From positions 1 to 30,849 of the forward strand of contig CAKOTD010000017.1 in the NCBI GenBank assembly GCA_934120015.1: a stretch of 30,849 bases of DNA, in the 5' to 3' direction. The position numbers and the translations under genes were made by a program. This document shows positions 17,329 through 25,090 of this stretch, in pieces. The notes below the pieces were generated by a model that ran no database searches, was not told where the DNA came from, and saw only the letters and a list, made by a program, of their open reading frames with translations. The stretch is from an uncultured Bacilli bacterium (GTDB lineage Bacteria; Bacillota_I; Bacilli_A; RF39; UBA660). How positions within the stretch are numbered: the stretch's first letter is position 1; the number at the start of each line of letters is the position of its first letter.

Positions 17329-17381
17329 CTTTTCTCAAGGAATTATGTTTTTTTTGTCGTAATATTTATATGGGTGATGTA

Positions 17382-17975
17382 ATGAAAAAAATAATTCTAT
17401 GTATTTATTTCTTTTTGATTATTATATTAGGTATAATATATCTTAAACTTGATAATAAAGAAAGTAATTATGAAGTAGTAGCAAATGAATTTATTAATGT
17501 TGATCTTAAGGGAGCTGTAAATAATCCAGGTGTTAAAACTATAAAATATGGAACTACCATAGATGAGCTTATTAGTAATAATGGTGGTTTATTAGAAAAT
17601 GCGGATACTAGTATGATTAATTTAAGTAAAAGACTTGAAAATGAAGAAGTAGTCATTATTTATACAATTGATGAAATTAAGGATAATAATGCAGTTAAGA
17701 TTATTGATAAGCAATGTGTTTGTCCTGAAATAAAGGTAAATAGTTGTATTAATAATAATTCTTTTACTAATGTATCAGATGAAAGCGGTAAAATACATTT
17801 GAATAGTGCTTCAAAAGAAGAATTAATGACTTTAAAAGGAATTGGAGAATCAAAAGCTGATTTAATTATTGAATATCGAAATAACAAATTATTTTCTAGT
17901 ATTGAGGAAATAATGAATATAAAAGGAATTGGAAAGTCAATTTTTGAAAAAATTAAAGATAATATTAGTCTTTAA
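17382..17975 (+). CDS. comEA: Competence protein ComEA (DNA receptor)
   Basis: Membrane-anchored DNA-binding protein that captures incoming double-stranded DNA for natural transformation. It has 197 residues: one N-terminal membrane helix (about 3-22); an SLBB-type domain (35-95, with VDLKGAVNNPGVKTIKYG); a linker with three cysteines (112, 114, 122); and a C-terminal helix-hairpin-helix pair, GKIHLNSASKEELMTLKGIG and IKGIGKSIFEKIKD (137-193), which binds DNA. ATG 17382 follows a GGGTGA-like site and gives a proper membrane start. An in-frame GTG at 17310 and ATG at 17370 have no such site. It overlaps comEC by up to 47 bp, so the two are coupled. Confidence 0.93.
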   Translation: MKKIILCIYFFLIIILGIIYLKLDNKESNYEVVANEFINVDLKGAVNNPGVKTIKYGTTIDELISNNGGLLENADTSMINLSKRLENEEVVIIYTIDEIKDNNAVKIIDKQCVCPEIKVNSCINNNSFTNVSDESGKIHLNSASKEELMTLKGIGESKADLIIEYRNNKLFSSIEEIMNIKGIGKSIFEKIKDNISL

Positions 17976-20034
17976 AATAATATTTTTAGTCTTAAGTATT
18001 TTCTATATATTTGGATATTATTTTAATCATAAAAGCAAATATTTTGGTAATGAAAAAGAATTCTATGGATATATAAAAAGTATTAAAATAGATGGTGATA
18101 AGCTTAATTTAGTTATATCTGCTAAAGAGAATTTAAATGTAAATTATTATTTCAATACAGAAATAGAAAAAAATAATTTTGATTTAAAGATTGGTGATTA
18201 CGTCAAAATTTATGGAGAATTAGATGTTCCTAGTTCGAATACTAATTTTAATCTATTTAATTATAAAAAATATTTACTTAGCAAAAAAATATATTATTCT
18301 ATAAAATGCAGTAAGATAGAAAAAATTAAAGATGGTAATATACTTTATAAAATGAAAAATCTTTTTATCGAAAAGATAGATAAAATACCTAATAATAGTT
18401 ATATTAAAGCATTAATAATAGGAGATAATTCAGATATTGATACTGAATATATAAATAGTTATCGTAGTAATGGAATTAGTCATTTATTTGCTATTTCTGG
18501 TATGCATGTTAGTTTTATAATTTTGTTTATTAATAAATTGTTAGAAAAAATTATTAAAAATAAAAAAATATGTGATTTAGTTATAACTATATTTTTAATT
18601 TTTTATTCTTTTTTGGCTTCTTTTGCTGTATCTATATTAAGAGCAGTTTTAATGCACTTATTTGGGCTTATCTTTAAATATTTAAAGATAAAGATTAGTA
18701 CTATAGAAATATTTGTTTTAACATTAATTATTATTATGATATATAACCCATTTATTATCTATAATATTAGTTTTAAATATAGCTTCGTTATAAGTTTTTA
18801 TCTAATTTTATTTAATAAATTGATTAGAGAAAAAAAGAATTACTTTACTAAATTATTTATGACATCATTAATTGCCTTTTTAGCAAGTGTAGCAATACAG
18901 ATAAATAACTTTTTTAGTATAAATATTTTATCACTATTTTTTAATTTATTTTTTGTTCCATTCTTTACTTTTATAATTTTTCCATTTTCTATATTTGTAT
19001 TTATTTTTCCATTTTTAAATCCTATTTTTATCTTTTTTATTAGTATTTTAGAAAATATATCATGTTTTTTAGAGACAATAAGATTTGGAACTTTTATTAT
19101 GAGTCATGTACCATTCTTTATAGTAATTATATATTACATAGCAATAACACTAACATTATATAAAATGAAAAATAAAAATTATAGATATTTATTATTAATT
19201 TGTTTTATATTATTGGTTCATCATAACATCAATTATTTAAGAAAATATTTAATGATTACAATGCTAGATGTTGGACAAGGTGATTGCTTATTAATTAGTT
19301 TAAATAATAGTAAAGGTAATATTTTAATAGATACTGGTGGTAAGTATAATTATAATGAGGTAGCATGGAAAAAAAGAAAAAACAAATATGATATTTCAAG
19401 TAATATAATTATACCTTATTTAAAATCAGTTGGAATTAGGAAGATTGATTATTTAGTAATAACACATGGTGATTATGATCATATGGGTGAAAGTATTAAT
19501 TTAATTAATAATTTTAAAGTAGAAAATGTTATTTTTAATTGTGGTGAGTTTAATGATCTAGAAAATGAATTAATTGATGCTTTAGATAAAAAGAACATTA
19601 AATATTATTCATGTGTTAGTGAGTTAAATATTAATAAATATAAATTACAATTTCTAAATACAGGTATCTATGATGATGAAAATACCAGTAGCTCTGTTAT
19701 TTATCTAAATTATGATAATTATAAATTCCTTTTTATGGGAGACGCCTCTATTGAAAGAGAAAAAGATATCTTAGAAAAATATAATTCATCTAATATTGAT
19801 TTCTTAAAAATTGGACATCATGGATCGAATACTTCTAGCAGTGAAGAATTTATTAATAGTATTAACCCTAAATATAGTTTAATTAGTGTTGGAAAAAATA
19901 ATAGATATGGTCATCCAAAAGAAGAAGTTTTAGATACTTTAAAAAATAGTAAAATATATAGAACTGACTTGGATGGAAGCATTGAAATTAAAATAAACAA
20001 AAATGGTTATAAGATTAGAACATGTAATCCGTAG
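17944..20034 (+). CDS. comEC: ComEC/Rec2 DNA-uptake channel
   Basis: Polytopic membrane protein that passes single-stranded DNA into the cell during transformation. Order of parts: two N-terminal helices, an OB-like domain (YGYIKSIKIDGDKLNLV), the Competence domain with ISHLFAISGMHVSF and about eight helices, then a metallo-beta-lactamase domain with MLDVGQGDCLLI, THGDYDHMG (the HxDxDH metal motif), FLFMGDAS and FLKIGHHGSN. The C-terminal enzyme half is complete and its metal ligands are kept, so it may be an active nuclease. No ATG exists near the start; TTG 17944 follows GGAAAG by 7 nt, and TTG 17929 is an alternative. Length about 696 residues, normal for the family. Its last bases and stop are repeated at 21205-21231. 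Confidence 0.93.
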   Translation: MKKLKIILVFKIIFLVLSIFYIFGYYFNHKSKYFGNEKEFYGYIKSIKIDGDKLNLVISAKENLNVNYYFNTEIEKNNFDLKIGDYVKIYGELDVPSSNTNFNLFNYKKYLLSKKIYYSIKCSKIEKIKDGNILYKMKNLFIEKIDKIPNNSYIKALIIGDNSDIDTEYINSYRSNGISHLFAISGMHVSFIILFINKLLEKIIKNKKICDLVITIFLIFYSFLASFAVSILRAVLMHLFGLIFKYLKIKISTIEIFVLTLIIIMIYNPFIIYNISFKYSFVISFYLILFNKLIREKKNYFTKLFMTSLIAFLASVAIQINNFFSINILSLFFNLFFVPFFTFIIFPFSIFVFIFPFLNPIFIFFISILENISCFLETIRFGTFIMSHVPFFIVIIYYIAITLTLYKMKNKNYRYLLLICFILLVHHNINYLRKYLMITMLDVGQGDCLLISLNNSKGNILIDTGGKYNYNEVAWKKRKNKYDISSNIIIPYLKSVGIRKIDYLVITHGDYDHMGESINLINNFKVENVIFNCGEFNDLENELIDALDKKNIKYYSCVSELNINKYKLQFLNTGIYDDENTSSSVIYLNYDNYKFLFMGDASIEREKDILEKYNSSNIDFLKIGHHGSNTSSSEEFINSINPKYSLISVGKNNRYGHPKEEVLDTLKNSKIYRTDLDGSIEIKINKNGYKIRTCNP

Positions 20035-20052
20035 GAAGGAATAATATATGAA
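20008..20052 (+). repeat. 45-bp direct repeat, copy 1 (comEC end/yhcG start)
   Basis: Covers the last 27 bases of comEC, the spacer with GGAAGGA, and the first five bases of the nuclease gene. The identical 45 bases recur at 21205-21249, offset by 1197 bp. Confidence 0.95.
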
Positions 20053-20935
20053 AGATAAATATTATGAAAATATAAAACAATACTTAATTGATAATGAGAT
20101 TTATAAAAGAGTAAAAGACTATAGCAAAAATAAAAATGATTTAATTACTTATTACAATGTTGGAAAAGAACTATCAGAAGCAGGCAAACATTATGGAGAA
20201 AGCATAGTTAGAAAGTATGCTGAAAAATTGAAGGAAGATCTAAATAAAGTATATAGCTATAGAAGTTTAAATTATATGATTAAGTATTATGAATTTCAAA
20301 AAATGCAGTCATTGACTGCAAATTTATCTTGGGGCCATTGGATAGAATTATTATCTATTAAAGATGTAAATGTAATAAAATATTATATTCATCAATCTGA
20401 ATTAAAACAGCTGACAACTAAAGAATTAAGAAGTGTTATAAAAAATAAAGAATACGATAGATTATCAATGGAAACTAGAAATAAGATGGTTAATAATAGT
20501 AAATTAGAAGTAAAAGATTTAGTACCTAATCCGATATTAATAAAGAATAAAAATAATATAGAAATAATAACTGAAAAAGCATTACATAATTTAATTCTTG
20601 AAGACATTGAATTATTTATGAAAGAACTTGGTAATAATTTTAGTTTTATAGGAAGTGAATATAAAATTAAAATAGGAGATACTTATCATAAAATAGATTT
20701 ACTATTATTTAATATAAAATATAATGCGTATGTAGTGGTAGAACTTAAAGTAACTGAATTCAAAGTAGGATATATTTCTCAAGTACAAAAGTATATGAAT
20801 TATATTGATAAGAATATTAAAGAAATAAGTAATAATAATACTATTGGTATATTGATTTGTAGGAAAGAAAATAAATTTGTTATCGAATATTGTTCTGATG
20901 ATAGAATTGCTGTTAGAGAATATGAATTAGTATAA
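20048..20935 (+). CDS. yhcG: DUF1016/YhcG family PDDEXK nuclease
   Basis: Cytosolic protein of 295 residues with the two-part plan of the YhcG family. An N-terminal DUF1016 domain (about 10-150) has ITYYNVGKELSEAG, YGESIVRKYAEKL, YSYRSLNYMIKYYEFQ and LSWGHWIELLSIKD. A C-terminal PDDEXK nuclease domain (about 170-290) has Asp217 in HKIDLLLF, Glu232 and Lys234 in VVELKV, and Gln245 and Gln248 in SQVQKYMNYID. The catalytic set is intact. The family is common in mobile and defence regions and near restriction systems; its biological target is not established. GGAAGGA is 7 nt before the ATG. It starts 13 bp after comEC and is bracketed by comEC ends, which points to acquisition or duplication. Confidence 0.88.
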   Translation: MKDKYYENIKQYLIDNEIYKRVKDYSKNKNDLITYYNVGKELSEAGKHYGESIVRKYAEKLKEDLNKVYSYRSLNYMIKYYEFQKMQSLTANLSWGHWIELLSIKDVNVIKYYIHQSELKQLTTKELRSVIKNKEYDRLSMETRNKMVNNSKLEVKDLVPNPILIKNKNNIEIITEKALHNLILEDIELFMKELGNNFSFIGSEYKIKIGDTYHKIDLLLFNIKYNAYVVVELKVTEFKVGYISQVQKYMNYIDKNIKEISNNNTIGILICRKENKFVIEYCSDDRIAVREYELV

Positions 20936-20949
20936 AATTTTAAAAATAT

Positions 20950-21231
20950 TTGTATTAGTAATGTGCATATCTGGTAATTACTACATGGAGATTAATCATA
21001 TGGGAGAAAGTATTAATATTAGAAAAATATAATTTTGGTAATATTGATTTCTTAAGAGTTGAACATCACGAATCGAATACTTTTAGTGTGAAGAGTTTAT
21101 TAATAGTAAATAAATATGGTTATTCAAAAGAAGTTTAGATACTTTAAAAAATATATAGAACTGATTTGAATGAAAGTATTGAATTTAAGTTAGACAAGAA
21201 TGACTATAAGATTAGAACATGTAATCCGTAG
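20950..21231 (+). pseudogene. Decayed comEC 3'-end remnant, copy B
   Basis: A broken second copy of the comEC metallo-beta-lactamase end. Matching landmarks are the CATATGGG-GAAAGTATTAAT stretch (20996-21015; intact copy near 19480-19500), TTAGAAAAATATAAT (21018-21032), AATATTGATTTCTTAA (21040-21055), AATCGAATACTT (21070-21081), and a perfect match from 21205 through the TAG at 21229-21231. The copy has a 2-nt deletion in the HxDxDH region, a large internal deletion after 21015, and later small indels, so no frame runs through. The translated piece NIDFLRVEHHESNTFS corresponds to NIDFLKIGHHGSNTSS of the intact protein. Confidence 0.85.
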
Positions 21232-21249
21232 GAAGGAATAATATATGAA
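21205..21249 (+). repeat. 45-bp direct repeat, copy 2
   Basis: Identical to 20008-20052, including the comEC stop, the ribosome binding site and ATGAA. Here the ATG opens a frame that stops after three codons (ATG AAT TAT TAG). Confidence 0.95.
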
Positions 21250-21344
21250 TTATTAGAATTAAATAATTGATGTTTTTAAAATTAACGGTTTGAAAAGATG
21301 CTGCACTAAAAGTTATTTTAGTCACAAAAAATTATTTTATGAAT

Positions 21345-21540
21345 ATACTATTACAGGTAGTATTAGTATGTTATAAAAAAATAGTAATTTATGCATATAA
21401 AGAGTGAATATTGGATATATTAAAAGTAGGACATCTAAGGTTAATGCAAAGGATAAAACTACTTATATATTTTAATTTTGGGTTGATATAAAAAATAAGT
21501 ATAGTATCCACAAAAATTGCAAGTATATATTAAATGTTAT
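21345..21540 (+). pseudogene. Second, more diverged ComEC-like remnant, copy C
   Basis: Short frames in this stretch give, in the correct ComEC order, ITGSIS (like MGDAS), LDILKVGH (like IDFLKIGHH) and KNKYSI followed by KNCKY (like NPKYSLIS and KNNRY). The first two are 58 nt apart here and 60 nt apart in intact comEC. DILKVGH is the more common form of this motif in other ComEC proteins, which suggests a separate, older copy and not a piece of copy B. Stops and frameshifts interrupt it. Identification is by short motifs and spacing only. Confidence 0.55.
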
Positions 21541-21590
21541 AACACTAGTACATGTTAACAAGTATTAAAGTTTTTTCTTTATAACTTGTT

Positions 21591-21660
21591 TATAATTGTA
21601 CGCTAAGGCTTTTAGCGTTTAAATATAGATAGGGTGGATCAGTGATCCATCCTTTTTTTA
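21591..21660 (+). promoter_or_regulatory. Leader or small RNA with two hairpins and intrinsic terminator
   Basis: TATAAT stands at 21591-21596 (no good -35). It is followed by hairpin CGCTAA/TTAGCG (21601-21617) and a GC-richer hairpin (21632-21652, one G-U pair, 3-nt loop) directly followed by seven Ts. The terminator ends just before the ribosome binding site of the 40-residue peptide. It could end an independent small RNA of about 55 nt, or act as an attenuator of the peptide gene. Confidence 0.5.
21632..21659 (+). terminator. Strong intrinsic terminator
   Basis: Stem GGGTGGATC paired with GATCCATCC, followed by TTTTTTT. It is the most GC-rich hairpin in this intergenic stretch. Confidence 0.85.
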
Positions 21661-21673
21661 AGAGGTGATGATA

Positions 21674-21796
21674 ATGATAAAAATTTTAATAATAGTTCTT
21701 TTTACTATACTATCAATATGGCCTATATTTATTATATCTGGCAAATGTTCTCAAAATGAAGAAATAGAGGAACTAGAAAAGTATTTGCACAAATAA
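21674..21796 (+). CDS. Small single-helix membrane peptide, 40 residues
   Basis: Encodes 40 residues. An N-terminal hydrophobic helix (about 3-22: KILIIVLFTILSIWPIFIIS) is followed by GKCSQN and an acidic amphipathic tail, EEIEELEKYLHK. GAGGTG at 21662-21667 lies 6 nt before ATG 21674; an earlier in-frame ATG at 21668 overlaps that site. I do not recognise the family. A good ribosome binding site and a bipartite helix-tail layout support a real gene, but the length is too short for certainty. It begins directly after the terminator and is convergent with the DUF6512 gene, with 4 bp between stops. Single-helix peptides of this size include type I toxins and envelope regulators; neither is supported here. 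Confidence 0.6.
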   Translation: MIKILIIVLFTILSIWPIFIISGKCSQNEEIEELEKYLHK

Positions 21797-21800
21797 AACT

Positions 21801-22337
21801 TTAGATTTTATAAATGTTTATACCATATTTTTCATTTTTTGTATCATAAAATAAATTACTTTTTATTGGGTTGTATGTTAAATATCCAAAGATAATAAAT
21901 CCTATAATTATAAATATAATTGCAATTATATTTATTTTTTTTGCTCCCTTACTACTTAAAATTTTATAACTTATATACTGATTTAATATAATTATTAAAA
22001 ATAGTAATGTAATAGCAAACAGACTATTATAACCTATTAAGCTGTTAACTGGCAAGTAAATGATTAAATATGTAATTATGCTTATAAGGCTACTTAGAAA
22101 AATAGAAATAAATAAATTATTAAATTTAATATTTTTTTTAATAGAAATAATCATATCAATTACTCCTGATACTATAACTGGAGTATATAATAATTTCATA
22201 TGTTCCCATATACTTTCATTTACAGGAAATAATATGGTAAATAGTTTGTTTGGAAATAAATCATAGGCAAAGTGAAATAAAAATGTAAGAATAAAAATAA
22301 TAAAAATATCTATTATCTTTAAATTTTTTAAGGTCAT
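21801..22337 (-). CDS. DUF6512 family membrane protein
   Basis: Protein of 178 residues with about five membrane helices. The N-terminal third has FLFHFAYDLFPNKLFTILFP followed by VNESIWEHMKLLYTPVI, in which Asn-Glu-Ser-x-Trp-Glu-His is the strongly conserved core of DUF6512 proteins. Function is unknown. The C-terminus ends with a short polar tail (TKNEKYGINIYKI). GGAG is 9 nt before the ATG. It diverges from uvsE with only 41 bp between start codons, so promoters of both must be very close or overlap the coding ends. Confidence 0.8.
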   Translation of the reverse strand: MTLKNLKIIDIFIIFILTFLFHFAYDLFPNKLFTILFPVNESIWEHMKLLYTPVIVSGVIDMIISIKKNIKFNNLFISIFLSSLISIITYLIIYLPVNSLIGYNSLFAITLLFLIIILNQYISYKILSSKGAKKINIIAIIFIIIGFIIFGYLTYNPIKSNLFYDTKNEKYGINIYKI

Positions 22338-22378
22338 AAAAAAACTCCATTCTATCCATAATATGATTAGGTGATATT

Positions 22379-23311
22379 ATGGAATTAAGATTAGGTTATG
22401 TTGCTATTGCAACATCATTAGATGGTATTACGACTTCTAAAACTATAACTTTAACAACTTATAAAAAGATAGGAAAAAATAGAGCAATAGAAAAAATTAA
22501 AAAAATTATTGATAGTAATTTATCTAGTTTAATGGAAATATTAAAATATAATGTAAAAAACGAAATATATTTTTATCGTATGTCTTCCAATATTTTTCCT
22601 ATTATAAAAGAATTAGATTTTGATGTTTTAAATTATTCTAAGGAAAAACTAAAAGCTATTGGAGAATATATAAATTATAATAAAATTCGTACTGATATAC
22701 ACCTTGATCATTATTATGTTTTAAATAGTACGAAAGAAGAAGTAGTCTCATCTACTATTAATATACTCAATTTTTATAAAAATATTTTTAAATTTATGGG
22801 AATTTGTGGTAAAATAATAATGCATGTAGGTGGGGCTACTAATGGTAAAAGAGAGGGTATTAAGCGTTTTTGTAATAATTTTAAATTATTAGAATTAGAT
22901 ACACAGAAAATAATTATTTTAGAAAATGATGATAAAATATATAATATAAAGAATGTTTTAACTATTTGTACAAAATTAAATATACCAATGGTGCTTGATT
23001 ATCATCACTTTATGTGTAATAAAACTAATGAAAAGATAGAAGACTATATTATTAAAATATTCAATACTTGGAGTGAAAAACCTAAGATACATTTTTCATC
23101 CCCTCTTGATAAAAAACATTATAGAAGTCATCATGATTATATTAATGTAGATGATTTTTTAAAATTTATTGATAAAATTAAATTTTGTAATATAGATTTT
23201 GATGTTATGATTGAAGCTAAAATGAAGGATGAAGCACTTTTTAGGTTAGTAAGACAGATTAAGTATAAAACTGATTATAGGTTTATAGGGAATACTCAAT
23301 TTTTAGTTTAA
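22379..23311 (+). CDS. uvsE: UV damage endonuclease UvsE/UvdE
   Basis: TIM-barrel, metal-dependent endonuclease that nicks DNA 5' of UV photoproducts and starts an alternative excision repair. The length of 310 residues is normal. Family markers in order: LRLGYVAIA (3-11), FYRMSSNIFPI, HLDHYYVLN, IIMHVGGATNGKREGIKRF, IILENDDKIYNI, IPMVLDYHHFMCN and KIHFSSPLDKKHYRSHHDYI, with the His, Glu and Asp residues that hold the metals. AGGTGAT precedes the ATG. The gene diverges from DUF6512 and lies 34 bp upstream of dnaG, which has its own TATAAT-like box. Confidence 0.92.
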   Translation: MELRLGYVAIATSLDGITTSKTITLTTYKKIGKNRAIEKIKKIIDSNLSSLMEILKYNVKNEIYFYRMSSNIFPIIKELDFDVLNYSKEKLKAIGEYINYNKIRTDIHLDHYYVLNSTKEEVVSSTINILNFYKNIFKFMGICGKIIMHVGGATNGKREGIKRFCNNFKLLELDTQKIIILENDDKIYNIKNVLTICTKLNIPMVLDYHHFMCNKTNEKIEDYIIKIFNTWSEKPKIHFSSPLDKKHYRSHHDYINVDDFLKFIDKIKFCNIDFDVMIEAKMKDEALFRLVRQIKYKTDYRFIGNTQFLV

Positions 23312-23345
23312 TTACTTTATAATATTTGTGTAGGAGTTTGATATT

Positions 23346-25088
23346 ATGGATAGAATTACAACAGCTGAAATAAATAATGTAAGGAATAGTGTTGATATAG
23401 TTGATATAATTTCTGAATATGTTCCTCTTGTAAATAAAGGAAGAAATTATTTCGGGGTTTGTCCATTTCATGATGATAATCATCCTAGTATGAGTGTTTC
23501 TAAGGAAAAACAAATATATACATGTTTTTCTTGCGGTGCAACTGGTAATGTTTTTACATTTTTAATGAATTATAAGAGTATTACTTTTTCAGAAGCATTA
23601 AAGGAACTTTCTGATAGAGCTGGTATAATTATAAATGTAAATATTAAGGAAAAAAAACTTCCTAATGCTGAAATATATGAAGCTTATAATATAGCATGCA
23701 AGTTTTATCAAAATAATATTAATACTGCTGAAGGAAAAAGTGCTAAAGAATACTTAAAAAAAAGATTAATTGATGATGAAATTATCAGAGAGTTTGGTAT
23801 AGGGTTGTCCTTAAATAAAAGGGATTTATTAACAAAAATATTTATAAATAAAGGATTTAGTCAAAAAAGTCTTATTGATAGTGGACTTATTTCATCAAAT
23901 GATGGTGGGCTTTATGATATGTATCATAATAGAATTATGTTTCCTTTATATGACACTTTTGGTAAAGTAGTTGGTTTCAGTGGTCGTATATATAATGGTG
24001 AAGATATTTCGAAATATATTAATACTAAAGAAACTGAAATATTTAAAAAAGGAGAACTTCTATATAATTTTCATAGAGCAAAAGATGAGGCTAGAAAAAA
24101 TAAGTTTGTTATTGTTATGGAAGGATTTATGGATGTTATCAGGGCTTATACTATTGGTATTAAAAATGTAGTTGCTACCATGGGGACAGCAATTACTAAA
24201 CAACAGGCCATTTTGTTAAAAAGATTATCACCTAATATAATCTTGATGTTTGATGGTGATAAAGCAGGTGCAAAGGCAACAACTTCCTGTATAAATGAAC
24301 TTCAAAATATAGGTGTCATACCAAAAATTGTTAGACTGGAGGATAATTTAGATCCAGATGAGTATATACAGAAATTTGGAAAGGAACGTTTTATTTCTAA
24401 ACTTGAAAATCCTATTAATATAATGGATTTTAAATTAATGCATTACAAAGAAAATATTAATTTGGAAAGTAGTATTGAAAAAGCAGATTATGTAAAAAAC
24501 ATATTAAAAGAATTAATTAAAATTAATGATCCTATATTAAGAGAAGTTACAATACAAAAGTTAAGTGTTGATAGTAATCTATCACTTGATTTTTTGCATA
24601 AACAACTTGAAAATATTGAACCTCATACTGAATCCATAGTAACTGAAAGTAATATTGATATTACAAAAATTTATGACAAATATGACCAAGCTCAAAGAGC
24701 ACTTATCTATTATATGCTGAAGAATAAAGAAGTGATTAAAATATATAATAATAAGAAAATATTTCTACCAACTGAAAAATATCGACATTTAGTGCAAGAA
24801 ATTGTTTCATATTACAAAATTAATGGTATAATAAATATCGCAGACCTCATTACAGAGTTATCTAAAAATAATACCGATTTAGTTTCTCTTATTGGGAATA
24901 TTGAGTCCAGTGATTTTAAAGAAGAGTTCACATATGATGAAATTAATGATTATATTAAAGTAATTACTGAATTTAATGTTAAGCATGAATTACAAAAAAT
25001 TAAGGAACAAATGAAATCGGAACCTGATCCAATTAAAAAAGCTCAAATAGCTCAAAAAATAATTGATCTGAAAACGAGAGGGGAATAA
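23346..25088 (+). CDS. dnaG: DNA primase
   Basis: Makes RNA primers at the replication fork. 580 residues. The CHC2 zinc ribbon is at 39-63 (Cys39, His42, Cys60, Cys63). The catalytic core has the RNA-polymerase-like N-part (about 115-240), then the Toprim domain with Glu259 in VMEGFMDV and Asp303/Asp305 in MFDGDKAGAK. The C-terminal third should contact the DnaB helicase. TAGGAG precedes the ATG. TATAAT at 23318-23323 may be the -10 of an operon promoter, with a poor -35. rpoD follows after 2 bp; dnaG-rpoD is the classic macromolecular synthesis pair. Confidence 0.97.
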   Translation: MDRITTAEINNVRNSVDIVDIISEYVPLVNKGRNYFGVCPFHDDNHPSMSVSKEKQIYTCFSCGATGNVFTFLMNYKSITFSEALKELSDRAGIIINVNIKEKKLPNAEIYEAYNIACKFYQNNINTAEGKSAKEYLKKRLIDDEIIREFGIGLSLNKRDLLTKIFINKGFSQKSLIDSGLISSNDGGLYDMYHNRIMFPLYDTFGKVVGFSGRIYNGEDISKYINTKETEIFKKGELLYNFHRAKDEARKNKFVIVMEGFMDVIRAYTIGIKNVVATMGTAITKQQAILLKRLSPNIILMFDGDKAGAKATTSCINELQNIGVIPKIVRLEDNLDPDEYIQKFGKERFISKLENPINIMDFKLMHYKENINLESSIEKADYVKNILKELIKINDPILREVTIQKLSVDSNLSLDFLHKQLENIEPHTESIVTESNIDITKIYDKYDQAQRALIYYMLKNKEVIKIYNNKKIFLPTEKYRHLVQEIVSYYKINGIINIADLITELSKNNTDLVSLIGNIESSDFKEEFTYDEINDYIKVITEFNVKHELQKIKEQMKSEPDPIKKAQIAQKIIDLKTRGE

Positions 25089-25090
25089 AA

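Noticed and set aside
21632..21660. AGGGTGG at the terminator as the T-box motif of a tRNA-sensing leader
   Set aside because: Only the first seven bases fit; the following NACCGCG part is absent, no Stem I or specifier loop is visible upstream, and the downstream gene is not an amino-acid gene.
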